From Paraburkholderia ginsengisoli NBRC 100965 (GTDB taxonomy: Bacteria; Pseudomonadota; Gammaproteobacteria; Burkholderiales; Burkholderiaceae): a stretch of DNA of 64,000 nt. Below the pieces are notes generated by a model that saw only the letters and a list, made by a program, of their open reading frames with translations, did no database searches and was not told the origin of the DNA. The stretch spans positions 372,001 through 436,000 of the forward strand of contig NZ_BBJF01000004.1 in assembly GCF_000739735.1 (NCBI RefSeq), read 5' to 3'. Positions within the stretch are counted from its first letter, which is position 1, and each line of letters opens with the position of its first letter. Positions 42,043 through 52,080 of the stretch are shown one piece after another. The position numbers were made by a program, and so were the translations under genes.

Positions 42043-43533
42043 TCAACGCACGAAGCGATAATCGCCCGGCCGTGCCCGCCGTGTGCGTCGGCGAAAACTG
42101 AAGGTGAAGCCGGGCCACAACGCGGTCACTTTGCCGCGCCTCGTTTGATAAAAGCTACGGCAACCGGTAACCCACACGGAGTGCTGCATCGCCTTCTGCA
42201 GGCGGGCGTTGAAATCGTGCTGCACGTCGGCGCGCAGATTCATCGTGCGCGCGTTCTGTTCGCGCAGTACGCGCAGGCAATCGTCGATGTATTGCACTTG
42301 CGACTCGATCATGTAGATCATCGAGTTGTGGGCGAGCAAGGTGTTCGGGCCGGCGAGCATGAAGAAGTTCGGGAAGTTCGCGACGCTGACGCCGAGGTAG
42401 GCCTCGGGGCCATCGTGCAACCACATCGCGCCGAGGTCCGCGCCACCGATGCCAAGCACTTCGAACGGCGCGCCGACGTCGTTGACCTGAAAGCCCGTGC
42501 CGCAGATGATTGCATCCGCGTGCCGCTGCACGCCGTCGTCGGTGACGATGCCGTCGGCGACGATTTCGCGGATGCCGACCGTCACGACGTCGACATTGGG
42601 CTGGCTGACCGCGCGATAGTAGTCGCTCGACAGCAGCACGCGCTTGCAGCCGAGTTGGTAGCTGGGCGTGAGCTTCGCGCGCAATGCCGGGTCCGTCACG
42701 CTGCGTTCGAGGTAGCGGCGGCTCAGCTTCATCGGCAGCGTCATCAGCTTCGGGTTCACGACGAAACCGAGCGCGCGCGATTCGAGCTGCCAGTAGATCG
42801 CGGTGCGCATGAGACGCTGCGTGAGCGGCAGATGGAGGAACAGCCAGCGGGCGCCCGGAGCGACCGGCTTGTCGGGCTTCGGCATGATCCACGGCGCGGT
42901 GCGCTGGAACAGATCGAGTTGCGCGACGCGCGGCTGGATTTGCGGCACGAACTGGATCGCGCTCGCACCGGTGCCGATGACCGCGACGCGTTTGCCTTCG
43001 AACGGATACGTGTGGTCCCAGCGCGCCGAATGAAACAGCTTGCCTTCGAAACGTTCGAGTCCGGCGATCCGCGGCAGTGCCGGGCGCGACAGCGGGCCGC
43101 TCGCGGCGATCACCACGTCGGCCTCGATATATTCTCGCGTGCCGTTCGCGTCGATCTCGACGCGCCATACCTGGCGCGCTTCATCGAAACGCGCCGCGGC
43201 CACGCGCGCGTTGCAACGCACGTAACGTTCGACGCCGTACTTGCGCGCGCAATGTTTGAGGTACGCGAGGATTTCCGCCTGACCGCCGAACGAACGCAAC
43301 CACGCCGGATTCGGCTCGAACGAAAACGAATAGAGATGCGATGGCACATCGCAGGCCGCGCCGGGATAGGTGTTGTCGCGCCACGTACCGCCGATGTCGG
43401 CGGCGGCCTCGTAGATCGTGAACGACGTGATGCCCGACTGCTGCAGACGGACCGCCATGCCGATGCCCGAAAAACCGCTGCCGATAATCGCGATGCGTGG
43501 CGCGGCGGCGGGTGCAGAAGTGGCAGGCGTCAC
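42043..43533 (-). CDS. Baeyer-Villiger-type flavin monooxygenase
   Basis: The 496-residue protein has two Rossmann motifs, IIGSGFSGIGMAVRL for FAD and VAVIGTGASAIQFVPQ for NADPH. It also has IGGTWRDNTYPGAACDVPSH, the Baeyer-Villiger-linked segment, and FEGKLFHSARWDHTYPFEGK, the fingerprint region. It should oxidise a ketone to an ester or lactone; the substrate is unknown. It diverges from a TetR gene across a palindrome-containing region. Confidence 0.88.
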   Translation of the reverse strand: MTPATSAPAAAPRIAIIGSGFSGIGMAVRLQQSGITSFTIYEAAADIGGTWRDNTYPGAACDVPSHLYSFSFEPNPAWLRSFGGQAEILAYLKHCARKYGVERYVRCNARVAAARFDEARQVWRVEIDANGTREYIEADVVIAASGPLSRPALPRIAGLERFEGKLFHSARWDHTYPFEGKRVAVIGTGASAIQFVPQIQPRVAQLDLFQRTAPWIMPKPDKPVAPGARWLFLHLPLTQRLMRTAIYWQLESRALGFVVNPKLMTLPMKLSRRYLERSVTDPALRAKLTPSYQLGCKRVLLSSDYYRAVSQPNVDVVTVGIREIVADGIVTDDGVQRHADAIICGTGFQVNDVGAPFEVLGIGGADLGAMWLHDGPEAYLGVSVANFPNFFMLAGPNTLLAHNSMIYMIESQVQYIDDCLRVLREQNARTMNLRADVQHDFNARLQKAMQHSVWVTGCRSFYQTRRGKVTALWPGFTFSFRRRTRRARPGDYRFVR

Positions 43534-43583
43534 GATGGGTCTCCGGCATCGAACAAACGCCCGGCGCGAGGCCGAGGGGGCGA

Positions 43584-43634
43584 CAGTTGTCTACTGCTTG
43601 TGTACTGCTGCTTCAGGCGCAGAGTAGACAACTG
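43584..43634. promoter_or_regulatory. 12-bp inverted repeat, TetR operator candidate
   Basis: CAGTTGTCTACT (43584-43595) and AGTAGACAACTG (43623-43634) are exact reverse complements 27 bp apart, in the divergent region between the monooxygenase and TetR genes. Either arm could be a half of a large operator or two sites may be looped. Confidence 0.7.
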
Positions 43635-43702
43635 TACACATCGCGTCAAGATCGTTAGAGTGCTGCTATAAAACGCTCGCAACGCGCCGTGATTGAAACC
43701 TC

Positions 43703-44392
43703 ATGAAATCCTTACCCGAAACGGCGGCCGTCGCCGTCCCCACTCCGACGGCCGCGCAGGACTTGCCGGCTGGCAAGCGCAAACTGATCGAAGCCGCGCT
43801 GAGCCTGACCGCGGGCGGCCGCAGTTTCGCGACCTTGGGGTTGCGCGAACTCGCGCGCGAGGCCGGGCTCAATCCCAACACGTTCTATCGTCATTTCGAC
43901 ACGCTCGACGAACTCGCGCGCGAGGTCATCGAATCGGTGAGCCGGCGCTTGCGGCCGATGCTGCGGCACGCGATGCAAGTCGCCGCGCATGACGAGCCGC
44001 ATAGCGTGCCGCGTCGCGCGTGCATCGCGTTCTTTGCTTTCACGCTGGACAACCGCGATGCGTTCCTGAGCGCGCTGGCCGAGTATCACGGCACGTCGCC
44101 GGCGCTGCGCGAGGCGGTGCGCGCGAATCTGCACGAGGTGTCGGCGGAAATGGCGGACGACGTCGTGCAACTCGCGTTGGTGCCGGCGCTGACGCGCGCG
44201 ATCGTCGATGAAGTCTGCACGCAGACTGTGCTGCAACTGTTTCATCTGTCGGCCGAATACATCGACGCGGACGACGTGCGCCGCGCTGCGTTGATCGATT
44301 ACGCGGAACGCTTCGTGCTCAGGCTGTTTGCGGGGGCGGTGCTGCTCGCGCAGCACGAGGCGGGGGGAGGGCAGGCGGCGAGGCGGGCGTGA
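43703..44392 (+). CDS. TetR-family regulator of the monooxygenase-hydrolase genes
   Basis: The 229-residue protein has an N-terminal helix-turn-helix (FATLGLRELAREAGLNPNTF, YRHFDTLDELAREVIES) and a helical ligand domain. It diverges from the monooxygenase gene, whose control it probably exerts through the 43584-43634 palindrome. The layout resembles FabR-like regulators of lipid or hydrophobic-compound genes. Confidence 0.87.
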   Translation: MKSLPETAAVAVPTPTAAQDLPAGKRKLIEAALSLTAGGRSFATLGLRELAREAGLNPNTFYRHFDTLDELAREVIESVSRRLRPMLRHAMQVAAHDEPHSVPRRACIAFFAFTLDNRDAFLSALAEYHGTSPALREAVRANLHEVSAEMADDVVQLALVPALTRAIVDEVCTQTVLQLFHLSAEYIDADDVRRAALIDYAERFVLRLFAGAVLLAQHEAGGGQAARRA

Positions 44393-44463
44393 TCGACGTC
44401 GCGCGAGTCGATGTCTCGTTGCGTGATGTGAGTGGGTCAAAACGCGTCGACGAATTGAGTCGA

Positions 44464-44499
44464 CAAAAAAACAGGCTCCGTGCAGAGGAGCCTGTTTTT
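44464..44499. terminator. bidirectional terminator between tetR and the TPR-protein gene
   Basis: ACAGGCTCC (44471-44479) pairs with GGAGCCTGT (44487-44495), with a T run to the right and an A run to the left, so it works from both sides. Confidence 0.85.
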
Positions 44500-44580
44500 G
44501 TTGACGTTTGTGGGTTTGCCGCCGCGACTCGCGCTCATCGGCGCTGTGTCGGGTCGCGCGGTGGCATTGGCATACGCGGT

Positions 44581-45774
44581 TCAGGTATCGGTCCAGCCGC
44601 CGGAGTCGTCGTTGCTGCCCATGTCGACACCGCCGCCGCTGTTATCGCTCCAGTCGTTCGAGCCCTGGCCAAAGTCGAGACCGCCGCCATTGCCGCCATT
44701 GCCGCCGTCGTTGCCGCGGCGCCGCCCTTCGTCGTCGACGATCACGTCGCGCTCCACGACACGCTCGCGTCCGGAGTTCAGCGCTTCGCCGAGCAGCACG
44801 CCGGTCAGCAGACCGCCCATACCGCCACCGAAACCGCCGCCTTGCTGCACGACGACAGGCGGCTGTTGCTGATACGGTCCTTGCTGCGGCGGATAGGGCG
44901 CTTGCGGCGGAGTGCCGAAACGCTCGGCCTCGCGCGCATACGGCGACTGCTGGCTATTGTTCGCCGCGGCGGCCGCCGCCGGATCGGGCCGCCCGTCGGC
45001 CCGCGCGCGCAGGCTGGCGAGACGCTGTTCGAGTTCGTCGAGCTGATACGGCGGCAGCGGATTCTTGCCGTTCGACAAGCCCTCGACGACACCGCGCAAC
45101 TGGTCTTCGGCCGCCTCGACTTCTTTCTCCAGCGCCTCATGACCTGGCGCGGTGGAGAGCTTCACGTCGAGCTTCAGCGAACGCACCGCGTTGAGCATGT
45201 CGGTCGCGCGCTTGAGTTGCTCGCGACGATCGCCGTCGGCGCGCGTGTCGTCTTGTGTGCGGGCGCGGCGCAACGTCCAGCGCAGCACGAATGCAATCAC
45301 GCCAATCAATACGATGATGCCGATCCACATACCGACCCCCGGGCCATGTTGTTGCGCTTGCGGCTGCGGCGCCGACTGTTGCTGCACAGCAGGCGCATTC
45401 TGCTGCACGAACGGATTCGCGGCGCGGCTGGTGGTGTTGCCGCCTGCACGTTCAGCGTCCCGGCGGATGCGCAATTCGGTTTGCGCGAAGCGGGTCGGGT
45501 CGGTGAAGCGGATTTGCGGGTCGAGCGTCTTGGCCTGTTGCAACTGGGCGAGCGCGTCCGCATAGCGGCCTTCGCGATCGAGCACCTGGCTGTACAGATA
45601 GTGCGCGCGCGCGTTGTTCGGATGCGCCTGCAGCACTTCGCTCAGACCGTCGTCGGCCTGCTGCCAGTTGCCTTGCGACATCGCGGATTCGATCTGCTGC
45701 ACTGTCGGCACCGCAAACGCCGCGGCCGATACCAGCAGCAACGAAGCGAACGCAGTTGCGAGAAATTTTTTCAT
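44581..45774 (-). CDS. TPR-like secreted/membrane protein with Gly/Asp-rich tail
   Basis: The 397-residue protein has a signal peptide (MKKFLATAFASLLLVSAAAF), a short TPR-like region (ALAQLQQAKTLDPQIRFTDP), a Gln/Ala-rich linker, one membrane helix (GMWIGIIVLIGVIAFVLRWT, about 165-184), a cytoplasmic-like coiled region and a low-complexity Gly/Asn/Asp tail. It is co-oriented with the PspA-like gene, 114 bases downstream, and probably works with it at the membrane. An upstream start at 45888 lacks support. Confidence 0.7.
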   Translation of the reverse strand: MKKFLATAFASLLLVSAAAFAVPTVQQIESAMSQGNWQQADDGLSEVLQAHPNNARAHYLYSQVLDREGRYADALAQLQQAKTLDPQIRFTDPTRFAQTELRIRRDAERAGGNTTSRAANPFVQQNAPAVQQQSAPQPQAQQHGPGVGMWIGIIVLIGVIAFVLRWTLRRARTQDDTRADGDRREQLKRATDMLNAVRSLKLDVKLSTAPGHEALEKEVEAAEDQLRGVVEGLSNGKNPLPPYQLDELEQRLASLRARADGRPDPAAAAAANNSQQSPYAREAERFGTPPQAPYPPQQGPYQQQPPVVVQQGGGFGGGMGGLLTGVLLGEALNSGRERVVERDVIVDDEGRRRGNDGGNGGNGGGLDFGQGSNDWSDNSGGGVDMGSNDDSGGWTDT

Positions 45775-45888
45775 TTGCGGGCCGGGCGCGGGGCGCCCGT
45801 CTCCTTCAGTCGTTTCCAGTGGCCGCGCGGATGAGCGGCCGGCATACCGGTGTCCGTCTGTGGTCGCCGGTATGTACTGCCGGCGCAA

Positions 45889-46569
45889 TTACTGGGCCGG
45901 CGTGTTGAGCTGCTTCTTCAATGCTTCCAGACGGTCTTCGACGGACGGGCCGCGGTTCAGGTCCGCGAGTTTGTCGTCGAGCGCCTTGCCGCTCTTCACG
46001 TCGGCGGAATTCAGGCGGGCGTCCGAGCGGGCATTCGCCAACGCCACCTTGTCTTCCATCTTCTGGAAATCTTCGGACAGGTTCTTGCCGCCGATACCGC
46101 CCAACGCGGTCGCCGCAACGTCTTTGGCCTCGGCGATCTGCTGCTTCGCCTGCAGGATGTTCGAGCGCGCGTTCAGGTCGTTGCGGCGGGTGCGCATGTC
46201 TTCGATCTGGCTCTTCAGTTGCGCCACCGACGGCTCGAGCGTGGTCAGTTCCTTCGACAACGCATCGCGTTCGGCTTCGGCCGTGGCTTGCGCGCCGAGC
46301 GCTTCACGCGCGAGCGCTTCGTCGCCGGATTGCAGCGCGCGCTTCGCGCCGTCTTCGTACTTCTTCGCCTTGTCCGCGGCAACATCGCGCTTGCTTTGCT
46401 GCGTGGCCACTTGCGCCTGAATCTCGATCAGCGAGTTCTCGGCTTTGCCGATGCTCTCGTCGAGTTCGCGCACGATCTGGCGCGAGTCGCGCGACGGATC
46501 CTGCACGGAGTCGGCCGCATCGTTCAGGAGACCTTTGAGCGTGCGCGAAATGCTGTCAAAAAGCGACAT
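45889..46569 (-). CDS. PspA/IM30-family membrane-associated protein
   Basis: The 226-residue protein is an extended coiled-coil PspA/IM30 (ESCRT-III-like) homologue. It begins MSLFDSISRTLKGLLNDAAD, followed by heptad-rich KAENSLIEIQAQVATQQSKR and DALSKELTTLEPSVAQLKSQ. PspA proteins support membrane integrity under stress and may assemble on inner-membrane surfaces. It is the upstream gene of a pair with the TPR-like protein. Confidence 0.85.
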   Translation of the reverse strand: MSLFDSISRTLKGLLNDAADSVQDPSRDSRQIVRELDESIGKAENSLIEIQAQVATQQSKRDVAADKAKKYEDGAKRALQSGDEALAREALGAQATAEAERDALSKELTTLEPSVAQLKSQIEDMRTRRNDLNARSNILQAKQQIAEAKDVAATALGGIGGKNLSEDFQKMEDKVALANARSDARLNSADVKSGKALDDKLADLNRGPSVEDRLEALKKQLNTPAQ

Positions 46570-47103
46570 GAAAACCTCCAGAGAATGGTGTTGGCGCTGA
46601 ATAATCCCGCGCGCTTAACTGCTTTTCACTGCTACTTTACGCCGCTGCGCGCGATGCTGCGCAGCGTTCGGACCGGAGTTCGGGGCGCGCTCGCGAATTG
46701 CAATAGCGAGACCGTAAATTGACCGGTTTAAAGTTTGAATGGCGGACAGTCGCAAAGGTTAAATCGCGCAAGGCGTGATCGGCTTGACCGCGAATGTTAC
46801 ACCACGAGCCTTCTTAAAAACGGCTTGAAGGACGCAATGCGCCATTGCCCGATCGGGATGCGGCAATGACCCGCGAAGCGGGCCGGCGAGTGTGATGGTG
46901 GCGCGCGGCGCAAGGGGTTCAGCAGCGGATCGCACACGAGGTTCAATGACGCGAATAGCGCATACGTGAGGCGCTTTTCTGTTTTGAACAGATCGCGATT
47001 AAGGCTCAAGCTTGCAGTATCGAAAGCTCACTCATTTGACTCGCTTTAATGTAACGATATGCAACGACCCATTCGCGACCTGCCGAATGCGCGCCCATTA
47101 TCG
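46570..47103. other. intergenic region upstream of the PspA-like gene
   Basis: These 534 bases hold no supported gene; a 70-codon minus-strand frame (46797-47009) lacks a ribosome-binding site and protein-like composition. The stretch must hold the pspA-like promoter. Confidence 0.4.
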
Positions 47104-47745
47104 TTATGCGAAGCGGCCGCCTTCGGTGCTCGGGTCGCTGCTCGGTTCGTCGTCATTGCGCGAGCTGTCGAGGCGCGGGCGCTTGAGCACGTTGCGCAAT
47201 GGCGCTTCGGTCTCGGCTTGCGGAGGCGAATCTTCATCGGCCGCCGCTTTCGCAGCCGCGACGCGTGCGACCGCATCGGCGGTGGCAGCGGCTTCCAGAT
47301 CGACTTCGGCGGCGAGCGCGGCGGCGAGGCCAGCCGGCAAGAGCGGCGCAGATTGAGCGGCCGTGGCGCGGGGCAATGGGTCCGCCGCAGGTGCCGCACG
47401 CTCGAGCCCTGGTGAATCCGTCGAGTTCGTTGCCGGAGCGGCAGCAGTCTCGGGAGGCACATCGTCCGGGAGTGTTTGCAACGCCGGCGGCAAGGCCGCT
47501 CGCGCGTGCCGCGTACCGCGCGCCACACGCTGCAGCGCCGCGTTGAGCGCGTCGGGTGCGCGGGGTGCGCGCAAGCGGTCGACGATGCTCGCCGCTTTCA
47601 CCTGCTCGCTGGTCGCGCCGAAGCTCAACACCGCACGGCGCATCAGTTCGCTGACGCTAATGCCCAGATTCTCGGCGGTGGCAGTGATCGCGCGCTTCTG
47701 CGCGGTGGTCACGAATACGACGATGCGCTCGCTGGGCTTGTTCAT
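47104..47745 (-). CDS. RHH DNA-binding protein with long Ala-rich tail
   Basis: The first 45 residues form an RHH/Arc-like domain (SERIVVFVTTAQKRAITATA then ENLGISVSELMRRAVLSFGA). The rest of the 213-residue protein is Ala/Pro/Asp-rich, likely disordered. Target and function are unknown. Host base composition suggests it is a resident gene and not from the island. Confidence 0.65.
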   Translation of the reverse strand: MNKPSERIVVFVTTAQKRAITATAENLGISVSELMRRAVLSFGATSEQVKAASIVDRLRAPRAPDALNAALQRVARGTRHARAALPPALQTLPDDVPPETAAAPATNSTDSPGLERAAPAADPLPRATAAQSAPLLPAGLAAALAAEVDLEAAATADAVARVAAAKAAADEDSPPQAETEAPLRNVLKRPRLDSSRNDDEPSSDPSTEGGRFA

Positions 47746-48216
47746 GGTCGGCTCGCATACTTGTTGGCATGGGCGGTCAAGGCGTTATCGGGCATACGCG
47801 GCTCGCGTGCGGCGATGTCGTCGCGCGCGCCGAGTCCATCATATGACGAGTTGCACCGATGCGGAACGGGCGCGACATGAAAATCCCGTGACATCAACAG
47901 CTTGAGGCGTTCCCGGCGGCATTGCCCACGGCGCTTTCGACGCTTTCCGCCGGTCCCCCGCGAGGCGCCCGAAAATGCCCGGCGGTCGTGGCACGAAGGG
48001 AATTCTTACAAAAAAACTGGCTTGGGGCTGGCTTGATTTCTTTAAAATGCTCTGTTACGTTGCGCCGGACATGGTCCCAGGCGTGCCGTGCGGCCGGCCG
48101 GGGGCAAGCGGCTGCGCGGTGGCTTCCGCCTCAGGCTCCGAGGCTCGATCACCACCCATGCGCGCGCCGCGAGCGCGGGCAGAAAGGCGTTCTGTCATGC
48201 GCCCACTATTCCAGTC
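47746..48216. other. divergent intergenic region before the PBP1A gene
   Basis: These 471 bases lie between a leftward RHH gene and the rightward penicillin-binding protein gene. An A/T-rich patch at 48000-48050 (TTGGGG, 15-16 bases, TAAAAT) is a possible promoter for the latter. No other feature is supported. Confidence 0.4.
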
Positions 48217-50718
48217 ATGCCAATCATCAAACGACCGCATTCCTCCCATTCTCCGTCCGGTGAAGACCGGGATTCCTACCAACGCACTCCAGGACGCAAT
48301 GCCGCTTCGCGCGATGCCGAGGCCGGCCGCCGTTCGTTTGGCGCGACGCTCGCGCTGTGGTTCGCGGGACTGATCGCGACCGTCGCGGTGGTGGGCGCGC
48401 TGATCGTCGGCTATGCGCTGGTGGTGATGGGGCCGCAACTGCCGTCGCTCGACGCGTTGACCGACTATCGTCCGAAAGTGCCGCTGCGGGTCTACACCGC
48501 GGATCACGTGCTGATCGGCGAATTCGGCGAGGAGCGGCGCAGCCTGGTGCGCTTCCAGGACATCCCCGACCAGATGAAGAAAGCCGTGCTCGCGATCGAG
48601 GACTACCGCTTCTACGAGCACGGCGGCGTCGACTTCCTCGGCATTCTGCGCGCCGGCTTTGCCGACCTCGCGCACGGCGGCGCCTCGCAGGGCGCGAGCA
48701 CGATCACGATGCAGGTGGCGCGCAACTTCTTCCTGTCGAGCGAAAAGACCTACACGCGCAAGATTTACGAAATGCTGCTCGCGTACAAGATCGAGCGCGC
48801 GCTGACCAAGGATCAGATTCTCGAGCTGTACATGAATCAGATCTACCTGGGCGAGCGCGCGTACGGCTTCGCGTCGGCCGCGCGCGTGTACTTCGGCAAG
48901 GACCTGAAAGACATCACGCTCGCCGAGGCCGCGATGCTGGCGGGCTTGCCGAAGGCGCCGTCAGCGTATAACCCGGTGGTCAATCCGAAGCGCGCGAAGA
49001 TCCGTCAGGAGTACATCCTGAAGCGCATGCTCGAACTGAAGTACATCAGCCGCGAGCAGTACGACCAGGCGGTAAAGGAAGAGATTCGTACCAAGAATCC
49101 GGGCAACGAATACAGCGTGCACGCCGAGTACATCGCCGAAATGGTCCGGCAGATGATGTACGCGCAGTACAAGGACGAAACCTATACGCGCGGTTTGAAC
49201 GTCACCACGACGATCGACTCGGCCGACCAGGACGCCGCCTATCGCGCGGTGCGCAAGGGTGTGATGGATTACGAGCGGCGCCACGGCTATCGAGGACCGG
49301 AAGGCTTCGTGCAACTGCCCGCGCCCGGCGACGACCGCGATCAGACCATCGACGACGCGCTCACCGATCACCCGGACAACGGCGAGATCATCGCCGCCGT
49401 GGTGACGGATGCGGGTCCGAAGCAGGTGAAGGCGCAACTGGTCGACGGCACGCAGGTGACGATCGCCGGCGACGGTCTGCGCTTCGTCGCCGGTGCGTTG
49501 AGCGCGCGCGCAAGCACAACCACGAAGATCAAGCCGGGTTCGATCGTGCGTCTCGTCGCCGACGACAAGGGCAACTGGCAGATCACGCAACTGCCGCAGG
49601 TGGAAGGCGCACTGGTGTCGCTCACGCCGCAGGACGGCGCGATCCGCGCGCTGGTCGGTGGCTTCGACTTCAACAAGAACAAGTTCAATCACGTGACGCA
49701 GGCATGGCGTCAGCCGGGTTCGAGCTTCAAGCCGTTCATCTATTCGGCGGCGCTCGACAAGGGCGTGGGACCGGCGACGATCATCAACGACGCGCCGTTG
49801 TACTTCCCGGCCAGCACGCCGGGCGGCGACGCGTGGGAGCCGAAGGACGACGATCAGCCGGACGGTCCGATGCCGATGCGCCTCGCGTTGCAGAAGTCGA
49901 AGAACCTGGTGTCGATTCGCATCCTGTCGTTCATCGGCACGAAGTACGCGCAGGACTTCGTCACGCAGCGCTTCGGTTTCGACGCCGACAAGACCCCGCC
50001 GTATCTGCCGATGGCGCTTGGCGCGGGCCTCGTCACGCCGTTGCAGTCGGCCGGCGCGTATTCGGTGTTCGCGAACGGCGGCTACCGGATCAACCCGTAT
50101 CTGATCAACGAAGTCACGGACGCGCGCGGCGAGCCGCTTTCGAAAGCGCAGCCGTTGACGGCCGGCCGCGACGCGCCCCGCACGCTGGAGCCGCGCAACG
50201 CATACATCATGAACAGCCTGCTGCATTCGGTAGCGACCGCCGGAACGGGCTCGGGCACCAACGTGCTGCGCCGTTCGGACCTGCAAGGCAAGACGGGTAC
50301 GACCAACGACGCGAAGGACGGCTGGTTCGCCGGCTATCAGCAATCGCTCGTGGCGGTCGCGTGGATGGGTTACGACCAGCCGAAGACGCTCGGCAGCCGC
50401 GAATTCGGCGCGCAGCTCGCGTTGCCGATCTGGGTCGAGTTCATGCAGCGCGCGCTGCGCGGTGTGCCGCAGGCTGAACCGCAGCAGCCGCCGGGCGTGA
50501 CCGCGGTCGACGGCGAGCTGTTCTTCACCGACATGATGCCGGGCAACGGCTTCGTCGCGAGCATCGGGCTCGATTCGGCGAATCCGGTGGCCGGTGGCGG
50601 CGATGCGGTCGGCGGAGTCGGGCCGGCTGGGATGACGCCGCCGGTGGTCCCGCCGCCGAGCGTGTCGTCGAACGAGAAGAAGCAAATCATGGATCTGTTC
50701 GAATCGAACAAGCCTTGA
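48217..50718 (+). CDS. mrcA: penicillin-binding protein 1A (bifunctional)
   Basis: The 833-residue protein is a class A PBP that polymerises and cross-links peptidoglycan. It has a cytoplasmic head and one N-terminal membrane helix (about 46-70), then the GT51 glycosyltransferase domain with AIEDYRFYEHGGVDFLGI (catalytic Glu128), STITMQVARNFFL, and the transpeptidase motifs SSFK (Ser502, Lys505), SKN and KTGTT (692-696). The C-terminal tail is Gly/Pro-rich. ATG 48217 is weakly supported; the longer frame to 48088 lacks PBP similarity. Confidence 0.92.
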   Translation: MPIIKRPHSSHSPSGEDRDSYQRTPGRNAASRDAEAGRRSFGATLALWFAGLIATVAVVGALIVGYALVVMGPQLPSLDALTDYRPKVPLRVYTADHVLIGEFGEERRSLVRFQDIPDQMKKAVLAIEDYRFYEHGGVDFLGILRAGFADLAHGGASQGASTITMQVARNFFLSSEKTYTRKIYEMLLAYKIERALTKDQILELYMNQIYLGERAYGFASAARVYFGKDLKDITLAEAAMLAGLPKAPSAYNPVVNPKRAKIRQEYILKRMLELKYISREQYDQAVKEEIRTKNPGNEYSVHAEYIAEMVRQMMYAQYKDETYTRGLNVTTTIDSADQDAAYRAVRKGVMDYERRHGYRGPEGFVQLPAPGDDRDQTIDDALTDHPDNGEIIAAVVTDAGPKQVKAQLVDGTQVTIAGDGLRFVAGALSARASTTTKIKPGSIVRLVADDKGNWQITQLPQVEGALVSLTPQDGAIRALVGGFDFNKNKFNHVTQAWRQPGSSFKPFIYSAALDKGVGPATIINDAPLYFPASTPGGDAWEPKDDDQPDGPMPMRLALQKSKNLVSIRILSFIGTKYAQDFVTQRFGFDADKTPPYLPMALGAGLVTPLQSAGAYSVFANGGYRINPYLINEVTDARGEPLSKAQPLTAGRDAPRTLEPRNAYIMNSLLHSVATAGTGSGTNVLRRSDLQGKTGTTNDAKDGWFAGYQQSLVAVAWMGYDQPKTLGSREFGAQLALPIWVEFMQRALRGVPQAEPQQPPGVTAVDGELFFTDMMPGNGFVASIGLDSANPVAGGGDAVGGVGPAGMTPPVVPPPSVSSNEKKQIMDLFESNKP

Positions 50719-51090
50719 TGAATCGGTGCGTGCGCGCGCCACTGGGCCGCGCACGCCGTTTCGAAAGGGCGAAGGGCGGCCCGTCAACGCGCTGGCGGCA
50801 TTTTCGGAGCGCCGGCTCCAGCAGATTGTGTGCCCGCCCTCCGCAGTGTGTTTTAATTGGGCCCGCGGTATTTTTTCACGTTGGGTCCTACCCGGACGCC
50901 TGACCTCCAGACGGCGTCGGCCTCCAATACCACAGCGTCTCGCCGCGAGCGGGGCGTCCCTCTTCAGAGCGCAGCGCGAGACCCGGTTTGACGCGCGCCG
51001 CGTATGACAGCATGTCACTTCGATCGTTGCCAACCCCGAGGTTGTCGCGGCCGGCGTGTTCGCCATCCAGCATCCACCGGGTCCCGCCTT
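50719..51090 (+). other. intergenic region between mrcA and the acyltransferase gene
   Basis: I see no gene, terminator hairpin or clear promoter in these 372 bases. A TTTTAATTGGGCCC patch near 50850 is the only AT-rich interruption. Confidence 0.4.
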
Positions 51091-51969
51091 GTGAAAAGTC
51101 GAATTCTCATCTGTCTGACGACGGCTCTGCTGCGCGCGTTTGCTTTCCTGCCTTACGGGGTTGTCGCGCGAATCGGTACCGGCATCGGCGCGTTGCTGTA
51201 CCGCATTCCGAGCACGCGCCGGCGTGTCGTGCACACCAATCTGAAGCTGTGCTTTCCCGACATGAGCGATGAAGCGCGCGAGCGTCTGGCGCGCGCGCAC
51301 TTCTGTCATGTGATTCGCAGCTACGTGGAGCGCGGGCCGCAATGGTTCGGCAATGCGCAGGCGCTGGCGCGACTCGTCGAAGTGGAGAGTGCGATCGACC
51401 TCGGCGACGTCCAGTCGCAGCCGACCATCTTCGTGGGCTTCCATTTCGTCGGCATCGAGGCGGGCTGCATGATGTATTCGACGCGCCATCCGGTTGCGTC
51501 GCTCTATACGCCGATGTCGAACCTGCTGCTCGACGCGATGGCCAAGCGCCAGCGCGGCCGCTTCGGCACCGAGATGATTCCGCGCAGCGACAGCGTGCGG
51601 CGCGCGCTGCGGGTGTTGCGCGAGGGCAAGCCGGTGATGCTCGCCGCTGACATGGATTTCGGTTTGCGCGACTCGGTGTTCGTGCCGTTTTTCGGCGTGC
51701 CGGCGTGCACGCTGACGTCGGTCTCGCGGATGGCGCGTGCGGGCAATGCGCGCGTGGTGCCGTTCGTCACCGAGGTGCTGCCCGATTATCGCGGCTACAA
51801 GCTGACCATTTTCGACGCGCTAAGCGATTTTCCGTCCGACGATGTGTCGGTCGACGCGCGACGGATTACCGAGTTTCTGGAGACACAGGTAAGACGGATT
51901 CCTGATCAATATTATTGGGTGCACAAGCGCTTTAAAAACCGGCCGGCGGGGGAGGCGGGGGTTTATTGA
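51091..51969 (+). CDS. LpxL/HtrB-family lipid A acyltransferase
   Basis: The 292-residue protein matches Kdo2-lipid A late acyltransferases. It has an N-terminal membrane helix, RRRVVHTNLKLCFPDMSDEA, the catalytic dyad in GFHFVGIE (His118 and Glu123, HX4E), RALRVLREGKPVMLAADMDF, and the C-terminal PDQYYWVHKRFKNRP. It adds a secondary acyl chain to lipid A. GTG 51091 gives the natural N-terminus; an ATG at 51004 would add an unrelated basic stretch. The acyl chain used cannot be told. Confidence 0.87.
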   Translation: MKSRILICLTTALLRAFAFLPYGVVARIGTGIGALLYRIPSTRRRVVHTNLKLCFPDMSDEARERLARAHFCHVIRSYVERGPQWFGNAQALARLVEVESAIDLGDVQSQPTIFVGFHFVGIEAGCMMYSTRHPVASLYTPMSNLLLDAMAKRQRGRFGTEMIPRSDSVRRALRVLREGKPVMLAADMDFGLRDSVFVPFFGVPACTLTSVSRMARAGNARVVPFVTEVLPDYRGYKLTIFDALSDFPSDDVSVDARRITEFLETQVRRIPDQYYWVHKRFKNRPAGEAGVY

Positions 51970-52080
51970 GGTGGGCCTGGGTATTGCGGGCTGGTGCGGC
52001 GAGGGTGCCTCTGTCGCGATGCGGCTTGACTGGCGGTAATGCTGCCTCAGCGAGCGCATTTGAACCCGAACCCGAGCGCG

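Noticed and set aside
48961..51489. 842-codon minus-strand open frame across mrcA and the acyltransferase
   Set aside because: It is a high-GC shadow frame rich in Arg and His; the plus-strand genes have clear catalytic motifs.
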